From: Pseudobythopirellula maris
GTDB lineage: Bacteria; Planctomycetota; Planctomycetia; Pirellulales; Lacipirellulaceae
NCBI RefSeq assembly: GCF_007859945.1
Contig: NZ_SJPQ01000001.1
Coordinates: forward strand, 1,302,001-1,366,000
DNA: 64,000 bases
Direction: 5' to 3'
The notes beneath the pieces were generated by a model. It had not been told where the DNA came from. It ran no database searches and saw only the letters and a program-made list of their open reading frames with translations. Position numbers and translations under genes: made by a program. Shown one piece after another: positions 7,397-17,388 of the stretch; the stretch's first letter is position 1, and every line of letters starts with the position of its first letter.

Positions 7397-8620
7397 TCAG
7401 GAGTTCTGTCCCTGGTTGCCCGATTGCTCAGTGCCGCCGCCCTGCGGCTTGCTGTCGCCCGATTTTCTCGCCTGACGCTTGACCGACACTTGCTTGCCGT
7501 CTTGTGTCAGCGACTCGGCCATCACCAGCATCCGGTCGTTGGCCTTCACAGGCACGCCACGGACCGTCAGCTTGGCGTCCTCACTCAGGTCCAGCTCCGC
7601 TAGGCGGCTTGCTTGGCCGGCGTCGACAAGAATTTTCTTGTCGTCGCTGCTTGTCATGACAAGCAACCTGTGCTTCTCGCCACGCACTTGAACGTCGCGC
7701 GTGTCGGTCACGGCGCCCTCGATCGGCTTGGGCTGGCGGTCGACCTGGTGCTTGATGTCGCCTTGCTTCGCCTGCTGGGCCAGAATCACCCGCTTGTCCT
7801 TGACCTTGGTCACCGGGCCGGTGGCCGTCAACAGGCTGCCCTTCTTGAGATTGAAGTCCGGTAGGTCCGACTTCGGACCGAGGTCAACCACCGCCGTCTG
7901 GTCCTGGTTCTGCATGCCACGCACCATCACCACCGTGTGTTCCGTGCCGCGAACCTTCACGGTTTTTTGCTTGTCGATCGAGCCCGAGACGCGGAAGGCC
8001 TTGGACGACCGCTGCGATTGCTGGTTACTCGCCTGCTGGCCCGAATTCTGCTGACTCGGATCCCGCTGCGAGGCTAGCGAACCGGCTTCGTCGTCCACCC
8101 ATTCGTTGTTGAACGAGTAGTACTCAATGTCTTCGTAGAAGCCGTCGTTGTCCCAGTCGTAGTAAGAGGTGTAGGCGTCGAAAAAGCCGTCGTTGTCGTA
8201 GTCGTGGTAGTTGTGGGAATACTCGTACGTTTCGATCGTGTCGTCGTAGGCGTCCCATCCGTCGTAGTAGGTGTAGCCGGGGTCGTACGAATCATAGAAC
8301 CACGAGTCGTCGCTGGCGGTCGAATCGTAGCCGTAGTACGTGTCGTTGTCCGTGTCGTACTCAAGCGACGTCCGATCGTTGTTGCCATAGATCTCGTCGT
8401 CCCACACCCCCCAACGTTCGTCTGTGGGGTTGTAGTCGTTGCCGTCGAACATCTCGGTCACGTCGTACCAAGCGTCGTCCTCATAGTAGGGGGAGGACTG
8501 CTCCCAATCGGTCGTGGTGGCGGCGAAGGTCGGAGCAGCTACCAAGATCGCGGCGGAGCCTGCGAGCCAGCGGAACTTCGCCCCGAGCCTCGATACGGTC
8601 AATCCAAAATGGCTAAGCAT
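7397..8620 (-). CDS. exported Tyr/Asp-rich protein with EF-hand-like repeats and a duplicated C-terminal domain
   Basis: 407 aa from the ATG at 8620, which has AGGAGA at good spacing; an upstream extension in frame is ignored. The N-terminus carries a signal peptide ending about PTFAATT. Residues 35-180 are extremely rich in Tyr, Asp, Asn and Trp, with calcium-loop-like DYDNDGFFDAY and YDWDNDGFYED. Then comes a Gln/Ser linker. The C-terminal half holds two related segments of about 65 residues, each beginning V-V-RG and ending in a V-K-DR-L motif; they could be small beta-barrels (inference). I know no function. It ends at a strong terminator and is probably transcribed alone. Confidence 0.8.
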   Translation of the reverse strand: MLSHFGLTVSRLGAKFRWLAGSAAILVAAPTFAATTTDWEQSSPYYEDDAWYDVTEMFDGNDYNPTDERWGVWDDEIYGNNDRTSLEYDTDNDTYYGYDSTASDDSWFYDSYDPGYTYYDGWDAYDDTIETYEYSHNYHDYDNDGFFDAYTSYYDWDNDGFYEDIEYYSFNNEWVDDEAGSLASQRDPSQQNSGQQASNQQSQRSSKAFRVSGSIDKQKTVKVRGTEHTVVMVRGMQNQDQTAVVDLGPKSDLPDFNLKKGSLLTATGPVTKVKDKRVILAQQAKQGDIKHQVDRQPKPIEGAVTDTRDVQVRGEKHRLLVMTSSDDKKILVDAGQASRLAELDLSEDAKLTVRGVPVKANDRMLVMAESLTQDGKQVSVKRQARKSGDSKPQGGGTEQSGNQGQNS

Positions 8621-9321
8621 GATTTCTCCTGTGTGTTTGAGTGAACGGACTCGATATTCGATGACAGACGCATCGAGTGCTTCTGCGTCTTCAGCCGAGG
8701 AGAAGGGAGGTGAGGTGATAGCACTCCGTCTTCTCACCCGCCGCCTCAAGGGAGGGGGCTTGCCTCAAGGCAGGGGTTCTTAAAAGCAAGCTCCATGCCA
8801 ACTCCCGTGAACCCCACGTTCCTGACACGAGGGATGACTCGCACGGCCCCAGAGCGTTTACTGATGCGCCGCGTATTGGCCGGTCTATCCAATGGAAAAG
8901 AGGGCCCCCCAGGCACGCCTAGGCGAGGAGTGGCCGATCAAGCGGGCTAGCCTCGTCCAAAACCGGTAGCCGATCTCAAGGCGCCGGTCTCTTGCCCGTT
9001 GCGGTGGTGTGTCCGCCAAAGTGGTAAGAAAACCGGCGGGGCAGGCAACCACCCTGCTTGAGATTCCCAAAACAGGCTCCCCCCGAGCCAAAAACCCCAA
9101 ATCCGGGGCCCCATGGGCATTTGGTCGCAGGGGGACAGATTCGGCGGCGATCTTCAGAACCCCATGCCACGGCTGGGGTTATTAATTGTGGAGCGTGACG
9201 CCCGGACCAATTAGGATGGACTTTCCCGCCCGCTACGCCCGCCTGTGGTTTTCCAGCTCTCCCCCGCCTCGCCCCGCAAGGGTATAGGCCAAGATCGGTC
9301 TCCCGAACGCGAACGCCCCGC
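8621..9321. other. 700-bp intergenic region between divergent genes
   Basis: It separates the Tyr/Asp-rich protein gene (minus) from the secretin-like gene (plus) and must contain both promoters. Short frames on either strand lack ribosome-binding sites and recognisable products. I see no tRNA, repeat family or riboswitch that I can name. Confidence 0.5.
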
Positions 9322-12291
9322 ATGTGGCAGAAGCTCTATCACCATTCGCCCACACGCTTCCTCCCCCTGGCGGCGTTGGTAGCCGCGTTATTGGCTTTTT
9401 CGGCGTCTGCGCGCGCTCAGGAGCCCGATCTGCTGGGTGTGCTCGCCCTCGCCTTAGAGAGTGAGACGGCCGACGAGCTGGGGCTCAGCCAACAGCAGCG
9501 CGACCAGCTGTGGGAAGTAGCCGACGAGCGCGAGCTCGCCGGGCTCTCGCTGGCGATGAGCGTGCGAGACCTGCCGCGTGACGAGCAGCTCGCCCGGCTG
9601 GCGCCTTACCGGCGTGAGTCGGAGGAAGAAGCCTTGCGGCTCCTCACGCCCACGCAACGCGAAGCGCTCGAAGAGCTGCGCGCCTCGCAAGACAACCCGG
9701 CCTACTCGCGCGGCGAAACGCCGGCCTACGACGAACCGCTCGCCGATGAGCGTTCCGATGACCGCCCCCAACGCGGCCGCTCGGATGATCGGCGGGGTGC
9801 GGGTGATCGTCCGCAGCGTGAAGGCGCCGACCGTCGGGGTCCGCCCCGGGGGCCGTCACGCGGGCCCGCGCTCGACGGCAAGATCACGTTCAACTTCCAC
9901 AACCAGCCGTGGCGCGACGTGCTGGAGTGGTTCGCCGAGCGAGCCGATCTGTCGCTCATTCTCGACAGCTCGCCTCCCGGCGCATTCAACTACCGCGACA
10001 CCCGTGAGTACGAGATCGGCGAGGCGCTCGACGTCATCAACGGCGTCTTGCAGACCAAGGGCTACACGCTGCTGCGCAAGGACCGCATGTTGTTGCTGGT
10101 GAATCTCGAAGACGAGATCCCGCCGAACCTCGTCACCGACGTGCCCCTCTCGCAACTGGGCGAGCGGGGCGAGTACGAGCTCGTGCGGGTGCTGTTCCGC
10201 GTGCGTGGCCTCGACCCCGAGACCGCCGCCGCCGAGCTCCGCCAGCTGGTCGGCCCGCAGGGCAAGGTGCTCGTGCTCGCCGGGGCCGGCATGATCCAGG
10301 TGACCGAGACCGCCGGCCGCATCCGCACGATCCGCGGCGTGATCGAGGCGATCGACGCCGGCTCGGCCGTCGACTTCGACGCGGCCGACTTCGAGCCGAG
10401 CCTGCGGGTCTACACCGCCGTGGGGGTCGACTCGGAAACGGCGCTCAAGGTCTTGCAGACGATCCTCGCCGGCAACGACCAGACCCGCCTCGCGGTCGAC
10501 CCCGCCACCGGCAACCTCGTGGCCTTCGCCACGGCCGACGACCATCAGACGATCCGCGCCACGCTCGACGAGATGCGTCAAGAAACGCGCCGCATCGACG
10601 TCATACCGCTCTCGGGCGTCGACCCCCAGACCGCGGTGCTGGCGATCAACAAGATGTACTCGCGTCCCGGCGAGAGCGAGCCCGACCCGTCGGCGCCGCT
10701 CGTCGACGCCGACCTCACCACCCGCACGCTGCTGGTGCGAGCGAGCCCGGCGCAGCTCGAGCAGATCCAAACCTTGCTCGACAAACTCGGCGCGTCGCGC
10801 GGCTCGCGGGGCGGCATCGGGCTGGGGGGTGACGGCAACGTGCGCATCTTGCCGCTGAGCCCCAGCGCCGCAAGCGGCGCACTGGAGCAGATCGAGGGCG
10901 TGTGGGGCACGCTCCGAGCGAATCCGCTGCGGATGGTGAACCCCACCAAGCGCATCCCCAGCTACACGCCGAGCCAAGCGACCGAGCCGGCCGATGAGCG
11001 CACGGCCGAACCCGACGCTGACGACCCCAGCGCTGGCGAACCCGGCGCTGGCGAACCACCCGCCCGCGGCGCCAGCCGCCGCCAAACGCCTCCGCCCAAG
11101 ACCGACGAACGGCGCGACCGCCTGACCGGAGGCCGGAGCCGCGTTCCTGCGCGGTTTGTCGCCGAGGCGCTCGGCTCAGACCAATCAACACCCGGCGATG
11201 GCCCGGCGCCGATCTTCATCAGCCCGGGCGGCGGCGGATTGATCATCGCCTCGGAAGACATCGAGGCGCTCGACGATTTCGAGCGGCTGCTGGCGAGCTC
11301 CACGGCCGGCACGCTCACCTCCACCCGGCAGTACGCGGTCTTCTACCTCAAGTACGCCTCGGCGCCGGTCGCGGCGCAGATCTTGGCCAACGTCTTCGGC
11401 GCCTCTTCCTCCGGCGGGGGTGGGCTGATGAGTGACCTGGCCGGCGCCGCGTTGGGCGGCTCGGGCGGCGGGTTGGTGGGCGGCTTGCTCGGCATGGGGG
11501 GCGAGGGGGGCTCGAGCGGCTCTTTCTCTTCGGCCTCGGTCGACATCGTGCCCGACTTGCGGCTCAACGCCCTCATCGTGCGGGCCCGCCAAGACGACCT
11601 CGACACGATCGAGCAGTTGCTGCAAGTGATCGATCAGAAGCGTGGGCCCGCGCAGGTTGAGGCGGGCGGCAAGACGCGGCTGATCCCGGTCTACAACACG
11701 CAGGCCAAGGAAATCATCGAGGTCGTCAAGCAGGTGTTTGGCGATCGGATGCAATCGAGCGGCGGCGGTGGGGGCGGCGAGCCGAACCCCGAGGAGATCT
11801 TCCGCATGCTCCGCGGCGGCGGCGACAGCGAGGGCCCCGCCGGCGAGCCGGACAAGATGTCGCTCGGCGTCGACGATCGCAGCAACTCGATCGTGATCCG
11901 CGCGTCGGACGCCCTCTACGAAGAGGTCGAAGCGTTGGTCCGCCGGCTCGACGAGGAGGGCATCGGCGTGCCGCAGTCGACCCGCGTGGTCACCGTGCGC
12001 GGCGCCAATCCCCAGCTCGTCAAAGAGGCCCTCGCCACGCTGCTAGGCTCGCAGCCCGAGACCGCGTCGGCCTCGGAGTCGGCCACTCCCAACGGTGGCG
12101 GCAACGCCAACGGCCAGGACCGCGCCCAGCAACAACGCCGGAGCGAGTTCTTACGCCAGATGCAAAGGCAGATCCAACGCAATCAAGGGGGCGCCGGCAG
12201 AGGGGGTGACCGCGGTCGCGGCGGTGGGGGTCGCGGCGGTCGAGGAGGCCAAGGCGGCGGTGGTCGCGGCGGCGGCCCACGGGGCGGCTGA
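9322..12291 (+). CDS. secretin-like protein with repeated N0/N1-type domains but no pore domain
   Basis: 989 aa with a signal peptide ending at about ARAQEPD (residue 33). A helical, acidic region of about 100 residues and an Arg/Gly linker follow. Then come FNFHNQPWRDVLEWFAERA, the hallmark of a secretin/TonB short N-terminal domain, and several NolW/secretin-N type repeats (LRVYTAVGVDSETALKVLQT, IIEVVKQVFGDRM, VTVRGANPQLVKEALATLLG). The usual C-terminal secretin barrel is absent. Instead the protein ends in a 50-residue Gly/Arg tail. Its role may be a periplasmic scaffold of a secretion or pilus system (inference). No strong Shine-Dalgarno is seen at the ATG. Confidence 0.82.
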   Translation: MWQKLYHHSPTRFLPLAALVAALLAFSASARAQEPDLLGVLALALESETADELGLSQQQRDQLWEVADERELAGLSLAMSVRDLPRDEQLARLAPYRRESEEEALRLLTPTQREALEELRASQDNPAYSRGETPAYDEPLADERSDDRPQRGRSDDRRGAGDRPQREGADRRGPPRGPSRGPALDGKITFNFHNQPWRDVLEWFAERADLSLILDSSPPGAFNYRDTREYEIGEALDVINGVLQTKGYTLLRKDRMLLLVNLEDEIPPNLVTDVPLSQLGERGEYELVRVLFRVRGLDPETAAAELRQLVGPQGKVLVLAGAGMIQVTETAGRIRTIRGVIEAIDAGSAVDFDAADFEPSLRVYTAVGVDSETALKVLQTILAGNDQTRLAVDPATGNLVAFATADDHQTIRATLDEMRQETRRIDVIPLSGVDPQTAVLAINKMYSRPGESEPDPSAPLVDADLTTRTLLVRASPAQLEQIQTLLDKLGASRGSRGGIGLGGDGNVRILPLSPSAASGALEQIEGVWGTLRANPLRMVNPTKRIPSYTPSQATEPADERTAEPDADDPSAGEPGAGEPPARGASRRQTPPPKTDERRDRLTGGRSRVPARFVAEALGSDQSTPGDGPAPIFISPGGGGLIIASEDIEALDDFERLLASSTAGTLTSTRQYAVFYLKYASAPVAAQILANVFGASSSGGGGLMSDLAGAALGGSGGGLVGGLLGMGGEGGSSGSFSSASVDIVPDLRLNALIVRARQDDLDTIEQLLQVIDQKRGPAQVEAGGKTRLIPVYNTQAKEIIEVVKQVFGDRMQSSGGGGGGEPNPEEIFRMLRGGGDSEGPAGEPDKMSLGVDDRSNSIVIRASDALYEEVEALVRRLDEEGIGVPQSTRVVTVRGANPQLVKEALATLLGSQPETASASESATPNGGGNANGQDRAQQQRRSEFLRQMQRQIQRNQGGAGRGGDRGRGGGGRGGRGGQGGGGRGGGPRGG

Positions 12292-12377
12292 GACACCGGG
12301 CGAGCCGCACGCTCACGGCCACTGACCACAACGGTAAACCCCAGCAGCGACGCTCCCCAGGCGGGAGCCTGCAGAAT

Positions 12378-13379
12378 CTACCGCCGGGACGAATCGCTCG
12401 CCACTTCGGCCGCATCGATCACGCCGTCGCTGTTCTTGTCGTACGCGTAGAAGCGGTCGACCTCGCGGTCGCTCCACGAGCGGGCGTACTCGTGCATCGC
12501 CACTTGGCCATCGCCGTCGCGGTCCTTCTGGGTGAACCACGCCGGGGCGCCCTGCGGCAGCCTCTCGGCGGGGGACAAGAAGCGGTACGACCTCGAGGCT
12601 GTCGAAGCCTGGGAGTCAGAGCGGTTGCCGCCCCTGTCGGCTTGCTCGTCCGATCCCCGACGGCGTGAGAACCGGCCACGCTCTCTCTCGTTGCCACGGC
12701 CATCGTCGCCACGATCCTGGTTGCGATCTTGGTCCCGCGCAGCGGCAGGACGCGCGTTGTTCGTCGTGGTGGGCTCTTCGCCGAAAGCGGCCACCGTCGG
12801 CGGCCCCTCGGGTGGCGCAAAAGCCATCGGCTCGGCGCCCTCGCGCCACTCTTGCACGGCAGCCCGCGCCTCGTCACGCTCGGCTTCGCGTCGCTCACGC
12901 TCGGCGGACATGGCCGCCTCGAGTTTGGCGATCGGCCAAGGCTGGCCCGGCTTCAAGCCCGCGGAGAGGGCCGCCCCCTCGACCATGCGTTGCATGCGTC
13001 CCTGCACCTCGTCGGGGCTGAGATTGCCATCGCCGTTTTTGTCGAACCTGGAGAGGAACCCGCCCCCGGGCCCGCCGCGTCCCCCACGACCTTCGCGATC
13101 GCCGCCACGGCCGCGGCCGCCACGCTCGCCGCCGTTGTCGCCGCCGCGTCTGCGTCGCTCGCCACGGTCGGCGTCGTCACCGCCGCCCGGCGGCCCTCCC
13201 CAGGACGGCCGTCCGCCGCGACCCCTGGGTCCGCGTGGGCCGTCGTCCTGCTGGCTCTGCTCGCCGTCGCCCCCGCCACGCGGACCGCCGCGGCCGGGCG
13301 GCTGGGCGTCGACCGGAGCCGCCACAAAAGCCGCCAGCACCAGCAGGCCGAGCAGTCGGTAGAGGGAGAATTTCTTCAT
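12378..13379 (-). CDS. exported EF-hand protein with Gly/Arg-rich region
   Basis: 333 aa from the ATG at 13379, chosen because MKKFSLYRLLGLLVLAAFVA starts a signal peptide (cut near VDAQ). Residues 25-110 are low complexity, rich in Gly, Arg, Asp and Pro. Three EF-hand calcium loops are visible: DKNGDGNLSPDE in the first half, and DRDGDGQVAMHE with DKNSDGVIDAAE near the C-terminus. It is probably a periplasmic or surface calcium-binding protein. It converges on the secretin-like gene with 86 bp between stops; both proteins carry RGG-type tracts, which may mean a shared environment or partner (inference). Confidence 0.82.
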   Translation of the reverse strand: MKKFSLYRLLGLLVLAAFVAAPVDAQPPGRGGPRGGGDGEQSQQDDGPRGPRGRGGRPSWGGPPGGGDDADRGERRRRGGDNGGERGGRGRGGDREGRGGRGGPGGGFLSRFDKNGDGNLSPDEVQGRMQRMVEGAALSAGLKPGQPWPIAKLEAAMSAERERREAERDEARAAVQEWREGAEPMAFAPPEGPPTVAAFGEEPTTTNNARPAAARDQDRNQDRGDDGRGNERERGRFSRRRGSDEQADRGGNRSDSQASTASRSYRFLSPAERLPQGAPAWFTQKDRDGDGQVAMHEYARSWSDREVDRFYAYDKNSDGVIDAAEVASDSSRR

Positions 13380-13579
13380 ATCTGAGGACTCGCACACGAT
13401 TTGTTTTCCGGGTCACCTCCTTATCATACCCCGAACGGTCCCGCAGGGGCCGCTGGAGAATCGCTCTTCGCTTTTGGGCAACCGACGAAACACTCCCCCG
13501 GCCCCCCCTGCCTGGGGAGCTGTCGATCCGAGAAGATCGTGGTTCCACGACGTCCGCTCCCCCACCCCCGCAGCAAGCT

Positions 13580-14785
13580 ATGCCGCTCCGCGCTGAAATC
13601 ATCGCCATCGGCGACGAACTGACCTCCGGCCAACGGCTCGACACGAACACCCAATGGCTGAGCGAGCGGCTCGGCGAGTTGGGCGTCGAGGTGGCGTTCC
13701 ACACCACCGTGGGCGACAGCCTCGAAGACCACGTGGCGATCCTGCGCGCCGCTTTCGAGCGGGCGGACGTGGTCGTGACGACGGGCGGGCTGGGCCCCAC
13801 GGCCGACGACCTCACGCGCGACGCCCTGGCGAAGGCCGTGGGCGCCGCGCTTGTCGAGGACCCGGTCGCGCTGGCGCACATCGAACGGATGTTCGCTTCG
13901 CGCGGCCGCACGATGCCCGCGAACAACCGGCTGCAGGCCCTCTTCCCTCACGGCTCGCGGCAGATCCCCAACGCCCACGGCACGGCGCCGGGAATCGACA
14001 TGGCGGTTCGCTCGGCCGACGGCAACAAGTCGCGTGTGTTCTGCCTGCCGGGCGTGCCGGCCGAGATGCACGAGATGTGGTCCGCCACGGTGCGGGGCGC
14101 CGTCGCCGCGATGGCGCCCGAGGCGCGGGTGCTCGTGACCCGAAAACTCAAATGCTTCGGCGTGGGCGAGAGCCGGCTCGAAGAGATGCTGCCCGACCTC
14201 ATCCGCCGCGGCCGCGAGCCGCGTGTCGGCGTCACCGCCAGCGGCGCCACGCTCACGCTGCGCGTCACGGCCGGGGGCCCCGACGAGGCGGCCTGCCTGG
14301 CGGTGATCGAACCCACCCTCGACGTGATCCACCAGTCGCTCGGTATGCTGGTCTTCGGCGCGGAGGACGACGAGTTGCAGCACGCCGTGGTGCGGCTCCT
14401 GGGAGAGCGCGGCGAGACGATCGTGTCGGTCGAGGCGGCCACCTCGGGGCTGCTGTCGCACTGGCTCGCCGAGGCGGACGAGGCGGGCGCCGTCTACCGC
14501 AGTGGCGAGTTCCTCCCCACCCACGGCGACTGCACGACGGAGGAATGGGCCCTCAACGCCGCCGAAGCGAAACGCGTCGCGATGGGCGTCGACTACGCCC
14601 TGGCGATCGGCTCGCCCAACGCGGCCGACGACCCGACCGTGCCGGTCGCCATGGCCAGCGCCGCGGGCGGCAAGGCCAGGAGCGTCAGCACGCTCGGCCA
14701 ACCGGCGATCCTCAAAGCGCGTCTCGCCAAAACGGCCCTGAACCTGCTCCGCCTCCGGCTGCTCGGTTCGAGCGAGTTAGAATAG
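13580..14785 (+). CDS. cinA: CinA-like protein, amidase domain degenerate
   Basis: 401 aa from the ATG at 13580 (MPLRAEIIAIGDELTSGQ); the open frame extends far upstream but lacks similarity there. The N-terminal COG1058/MoCF-like domain is intact (GDELTSGQRLDTNTQWLSER, TTGGLGPTADDLTRDALA, CLPGVPAEM); in characterised CinA it acts as an ADP-ribose pyrophosphatase. The C-terminal part aligns in position with the NMN deamidase (PncC) domain, but the conserved ESCTGG motif reads EAATSG and the GSS and SGIAGP-type segments are missing. Deamidation is therefore doubtful. It is followed by nadE about 100 bp later on the same strand, a pyridine-nucleotide context. Confidence 0.85.
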   Translation: MPLRAEIIAIGDELTSGQRLDTNTQWLSERLGELGVEVAFHTTVGDSLEDHVAILRAAFERADVVVTTGGLGPTADDLTRDALAKAVGAALVEDPVALAHIERMFASRGRTMPANNRLQALFPHGSRQIPNAHGTAPGIDMAVRSADGNKSRVFCLPGVPAEMHEMWSATVRGAVAAMAPEARVLVTRKLKCFGVGESRLEEMLPDLIRRGREPRVGVTASGATLTLRVTAGGPDEAACLAVIEPTLDVIHQSLGMLVFGAEDDELQHAVVRLLGERGETIVSVEAATSGLLSHWLAEADEAGAVYRSGEFLPTHGDCTTEEWALNAAEAKRVAMGVDYALAIGSPNAADDPTVPVAMASAAGGKARSVSTLGQPAILKARLAKTALNLLRLRLLGSSELE

Positions 14786-14885
14786 AGATAAGCGATGACG
14801 AAGCACGTGTTATCCCGTCACTCGTCATTGCACTACAACGCCTTCGAGCGACCCGACCATTCATCCCTTCCCGCCTTCACTCCGC

Positions 14886-16901
14886 ATGAACTTACTCCGT
14901 CTCGCCGCCGCTTCGCTCAACCAGACACCGCTCGACTGGGCAGGCAACCGCCAGCGCATCGTGCAGGCGATCGAGGAGGCGCGGAGAAAGGGCGCCGGTT
15001 TGTTGGTGCTTCCTGAATTGGCCGTGACGGGCTACGGCTGCGAAGACTGGCACTTCTCGGCCGCGGTGCAGCGCGGGGCGCTCGACTCGCTGGTGGAGTT
15101 GCTGCCCGCCACGCACGGCATGGCGGTCTGCGTCGGGCTGCCGCTGTTCGTGGACGAGCGGCTCTACAACGGCGCGGCGATGATCGCCGACGGGCGGTTG
15201 CTCGGAATAACCTGCAAGCAGCACCTGGCGACCGACGGCCTGCACTACGAGCCGCGTTGGTTCCGCCCCTGGCCCGCCGGCGCCGTGGGCGCCATCAACG
15301 TGGGTGGGGGCGAAACGCCGGTGGGGGATCTGCTCTACGATCTGGACGGCGTGCGGGTCGGCGTCGAGGTTTGCCGCGACGCATGGGTCGCCGACCGGCC
15401 CGGTCGCCGGCTCGCCCAGCGCGGCGCCGACGTGATCCTCAACCCCAGCGCGAGCCACTTCTCGTTCGGCAAGCAAGACGTCCGCCGCCGCTTCGTGATT
15501 GAGGGCTCCCGGACTTTCGGCGTCGCCTACGCCTACTGCAATTTGTTGGGCAACGAGTCGGGTCAGTCGATCTTCGACGGCGGGACGCTGATCGCCTCGC
15601 AGGGCAACATGGTCGCCGCCGGGCGGCGGCTGCGCTACGACGACTTCACACTCAGCTCGGCGGCGGTCGACATCGATCAATGCCGCCGGCTCAAATCGCA
15701 GGCGTTCGAGGCGGGCCCTCGCCCCGCCGACGCGGGGGGCGCCACGATCGTCTGCGACTTCTCGCCTCGCACGAGCGAGGACGACTCCCCCAGCCCGCCG
15801 CTCGCCGCGCCGCACGCCCCCGAAGACCCGTGGGAAGGATCGGCGGACCTGAAGCACGAGGAGTTCGCCCGCGCCGTGCCGCTCGCCCTGTTCGACTACC
15901 TGCGCAAAAGCCGCACGCGCGGCTTCGTCGTGTCGCTCAGCGGCGGGGCCGATTCGGCCGCCGTGGCGCTATTGGTCTCGCTGATGGCGCGCGAGGGACT
16001 GGGGCAATTGGGCGCCGAGGGACTCGCCAAGCGGCTGCCTGCCGTGCCGGGGCTTGAGGGGGTCACCGATCCGCAGGAGTTGATCCACCGGCTGCTGGCG
16101 TGCGTCTATCAGTCGACACGCAACTCGAGCGAAACCACACGACGCGCGGCCGCGGGCCTGGCGCACGCCCTGGGCGCCGAGTTCCTCGCCTGGGACGTCG
16201 ACCCCATGGTCGACCGCTACACCACGGCCGTCGGCGAGGCCCGCGGAGCACGCCCCGACTGGGAACACGACGACGCGGCCCTGCAAAACATCCAGGCCCG
16301 CGCCCGGGGCCCCGGGGCGTGGATGCTGGCCAACCTGCGCAGCGCGCTCTTGCTGGCGACCGGCAACCGCAGCGAGGCGGCCGTGGGTTACGCCACGATG
16401 GACGGCGACACCTGCGGCGGCTTGGCGCCGATCGGAGGTGTCGACAAGGCCTACCTCCGCGAGTGGCTCGACTGGATGGAGACCACCGGTCCGGACCTCA
16501 CCTCAGGACGTTACGCCGTTGCCGAGCTGGCGGCGGTCAACGCTCAGGCGCCAACCGCCGAGCTGCGACCCGCCGACGCCGCGCAGACCGACGAGGGCGA
16601 CCTGATGCCGTACCCGGTGCTCGACGCAATCGAACGCGCGGCGCTCGTCGAGCTGCGGCCGCCGCTCGACGCGTTGCGTCTCGTGGCGCCGCTGTTTCCC
16701 GAGGTGAGCAGGGAGCAGATGGCCGAGTGGGTCGAACGCTTCTTCCGGCTCTGGAACGCGAACCAGTGGAAACGCGAACGCCTCGCCGCCGCGTTCCATG
16801 TTGACGACCACAGCGTCGACCCGCGCGGCTGGGGTCGCTTCCCGATCCTCTCGAACGGCTTCGAGCAGGAGCTCGAAGAACTGCGTCGGATCGCCAAGTA
16901 A
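14886..16901 (+). CDS. nadE: glutamine-dependent NAD+ synthetase
   Basis: Converts nicotinic acid adenine dinucleotide to NAD+ with ATP, using ammonia from glutamine. The 671-aa protein joins two domains. The N-terminal nitrilase-type glutaminase has the triad Glu44 (LPELAVTGYG), Lys111 (TCKQHLATDG) and Cys163 (VEVCRDAW). The C-terminal synthetase has the PP-loop SLSGGADSAA near residue 353, then ATGNRSEAAVGYATMDGD and a C-terminal AAFHVDDHSVDPRGW segment. Length and order fit the bacterial glutamine-dependent class. It follows the cinA-like gene, possibly in one transcript. Confidence 0.96.
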   Translation: MNLLRLAAASLNQTPLDWAGNRQRIVQAIEEARRKGAGLLVLPELAVTGYGCEDWHFSAAVQRGALDSLVELLPATHGMAVCVGLPLFVDERLYNGAAMIADGRLLGITCKQHLATDGLHYEPRWFRPWPAGAVGAINVGGGETPVGDLLYDLDGVRVGVEVCRDAWVADRPGRRLAQRGADVILNPSASHFSFGKQDVRRRFVIEGSRTFGVAYAYCNLLGNESGQSIFDGGTLIASQGNMVAAGRRLRYDDFTLSSAAVDIDQCRRLKSQAFEAGPRPADAGGATIVCDFSPRTSEDDSPSPPLAAPHAPEDPWEGSADLKHEEFARAVPLALFDYLRKSRTRGFVVSLSGGADSAAVALLVSLMAREGLGQLGAEGLAKRLPAVPGLEGVTDPQELIHRLLACVYQSTRNSSETTRRAAAGLAHALGAEFLAWDVDPMVDRYTTAVGEARGARPDWEHDDAALQNIQARARGPGAWMLANLRSALLLATGNRSEAAVGYATMDGDTCGGLAPIGGVDKAYLREWLDWMETTGPDLTSGRYAVAELAAVNAQAPTAELRPADAAQTDEGDLMPYPVLDAIERAALVELRPPLDALRLVAPLFPEVSREQMAEWVERFFRLWNANQWKRERLAAAFHVDDHSVDPRGWGRFPILSNGFEQELEELRRIAK

Positions 16902-17388
16902 TCGGCGCCGGCAGCCCTAGCGCGCACGAGGCCGTTTCTAAAACAGTCACGCGGGGTCGTGCGCGTCGCTTCCGACAAACACGACTTCCGGCATGTCCGT
17001 ACCGGTGGATAGCGGTGTCCGTTCGGATTGCCGAAAGCAGTACCCGCTGTCGTCGTGTGCGTTGCGTCTGCTCATCTACTTAGTTCTGTCACGTCGCTCG
17101 CCGCCCTCACAATTCGCAGTACACGCATGATGGATATGCTCATTCAATGGCAGAGCTTCGTCGTCAAACATCAAGTCTTTAGGCGCCATTATGAAAACAA
17201 CTAGCTAGAGTTCCCAGCTATCCAAGACGTGTCCCTACAATCGAAATTATACGTTCATCCGTAGCGTTAATTGCTGCACGATGACTGATCGCAAGACGAT
17301 ACGGTAAATACGATACAGCGCGGTTCTGGAGGAACGCGTATCTGCCGAAGCAGATCTATTCTGAGACCGAGTTCAGGGATGAAACGCC
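16902..17388. other. 487-bp intergenic region before the TonB-dependent receptor
   Basis: The region is less GC-rich than its neighbours, especially 17090-17340, and likely carries the receptor promoter and regulatory sites. I cannot identify a specific operator, and there is no supported gene. Confidence 0.5.
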
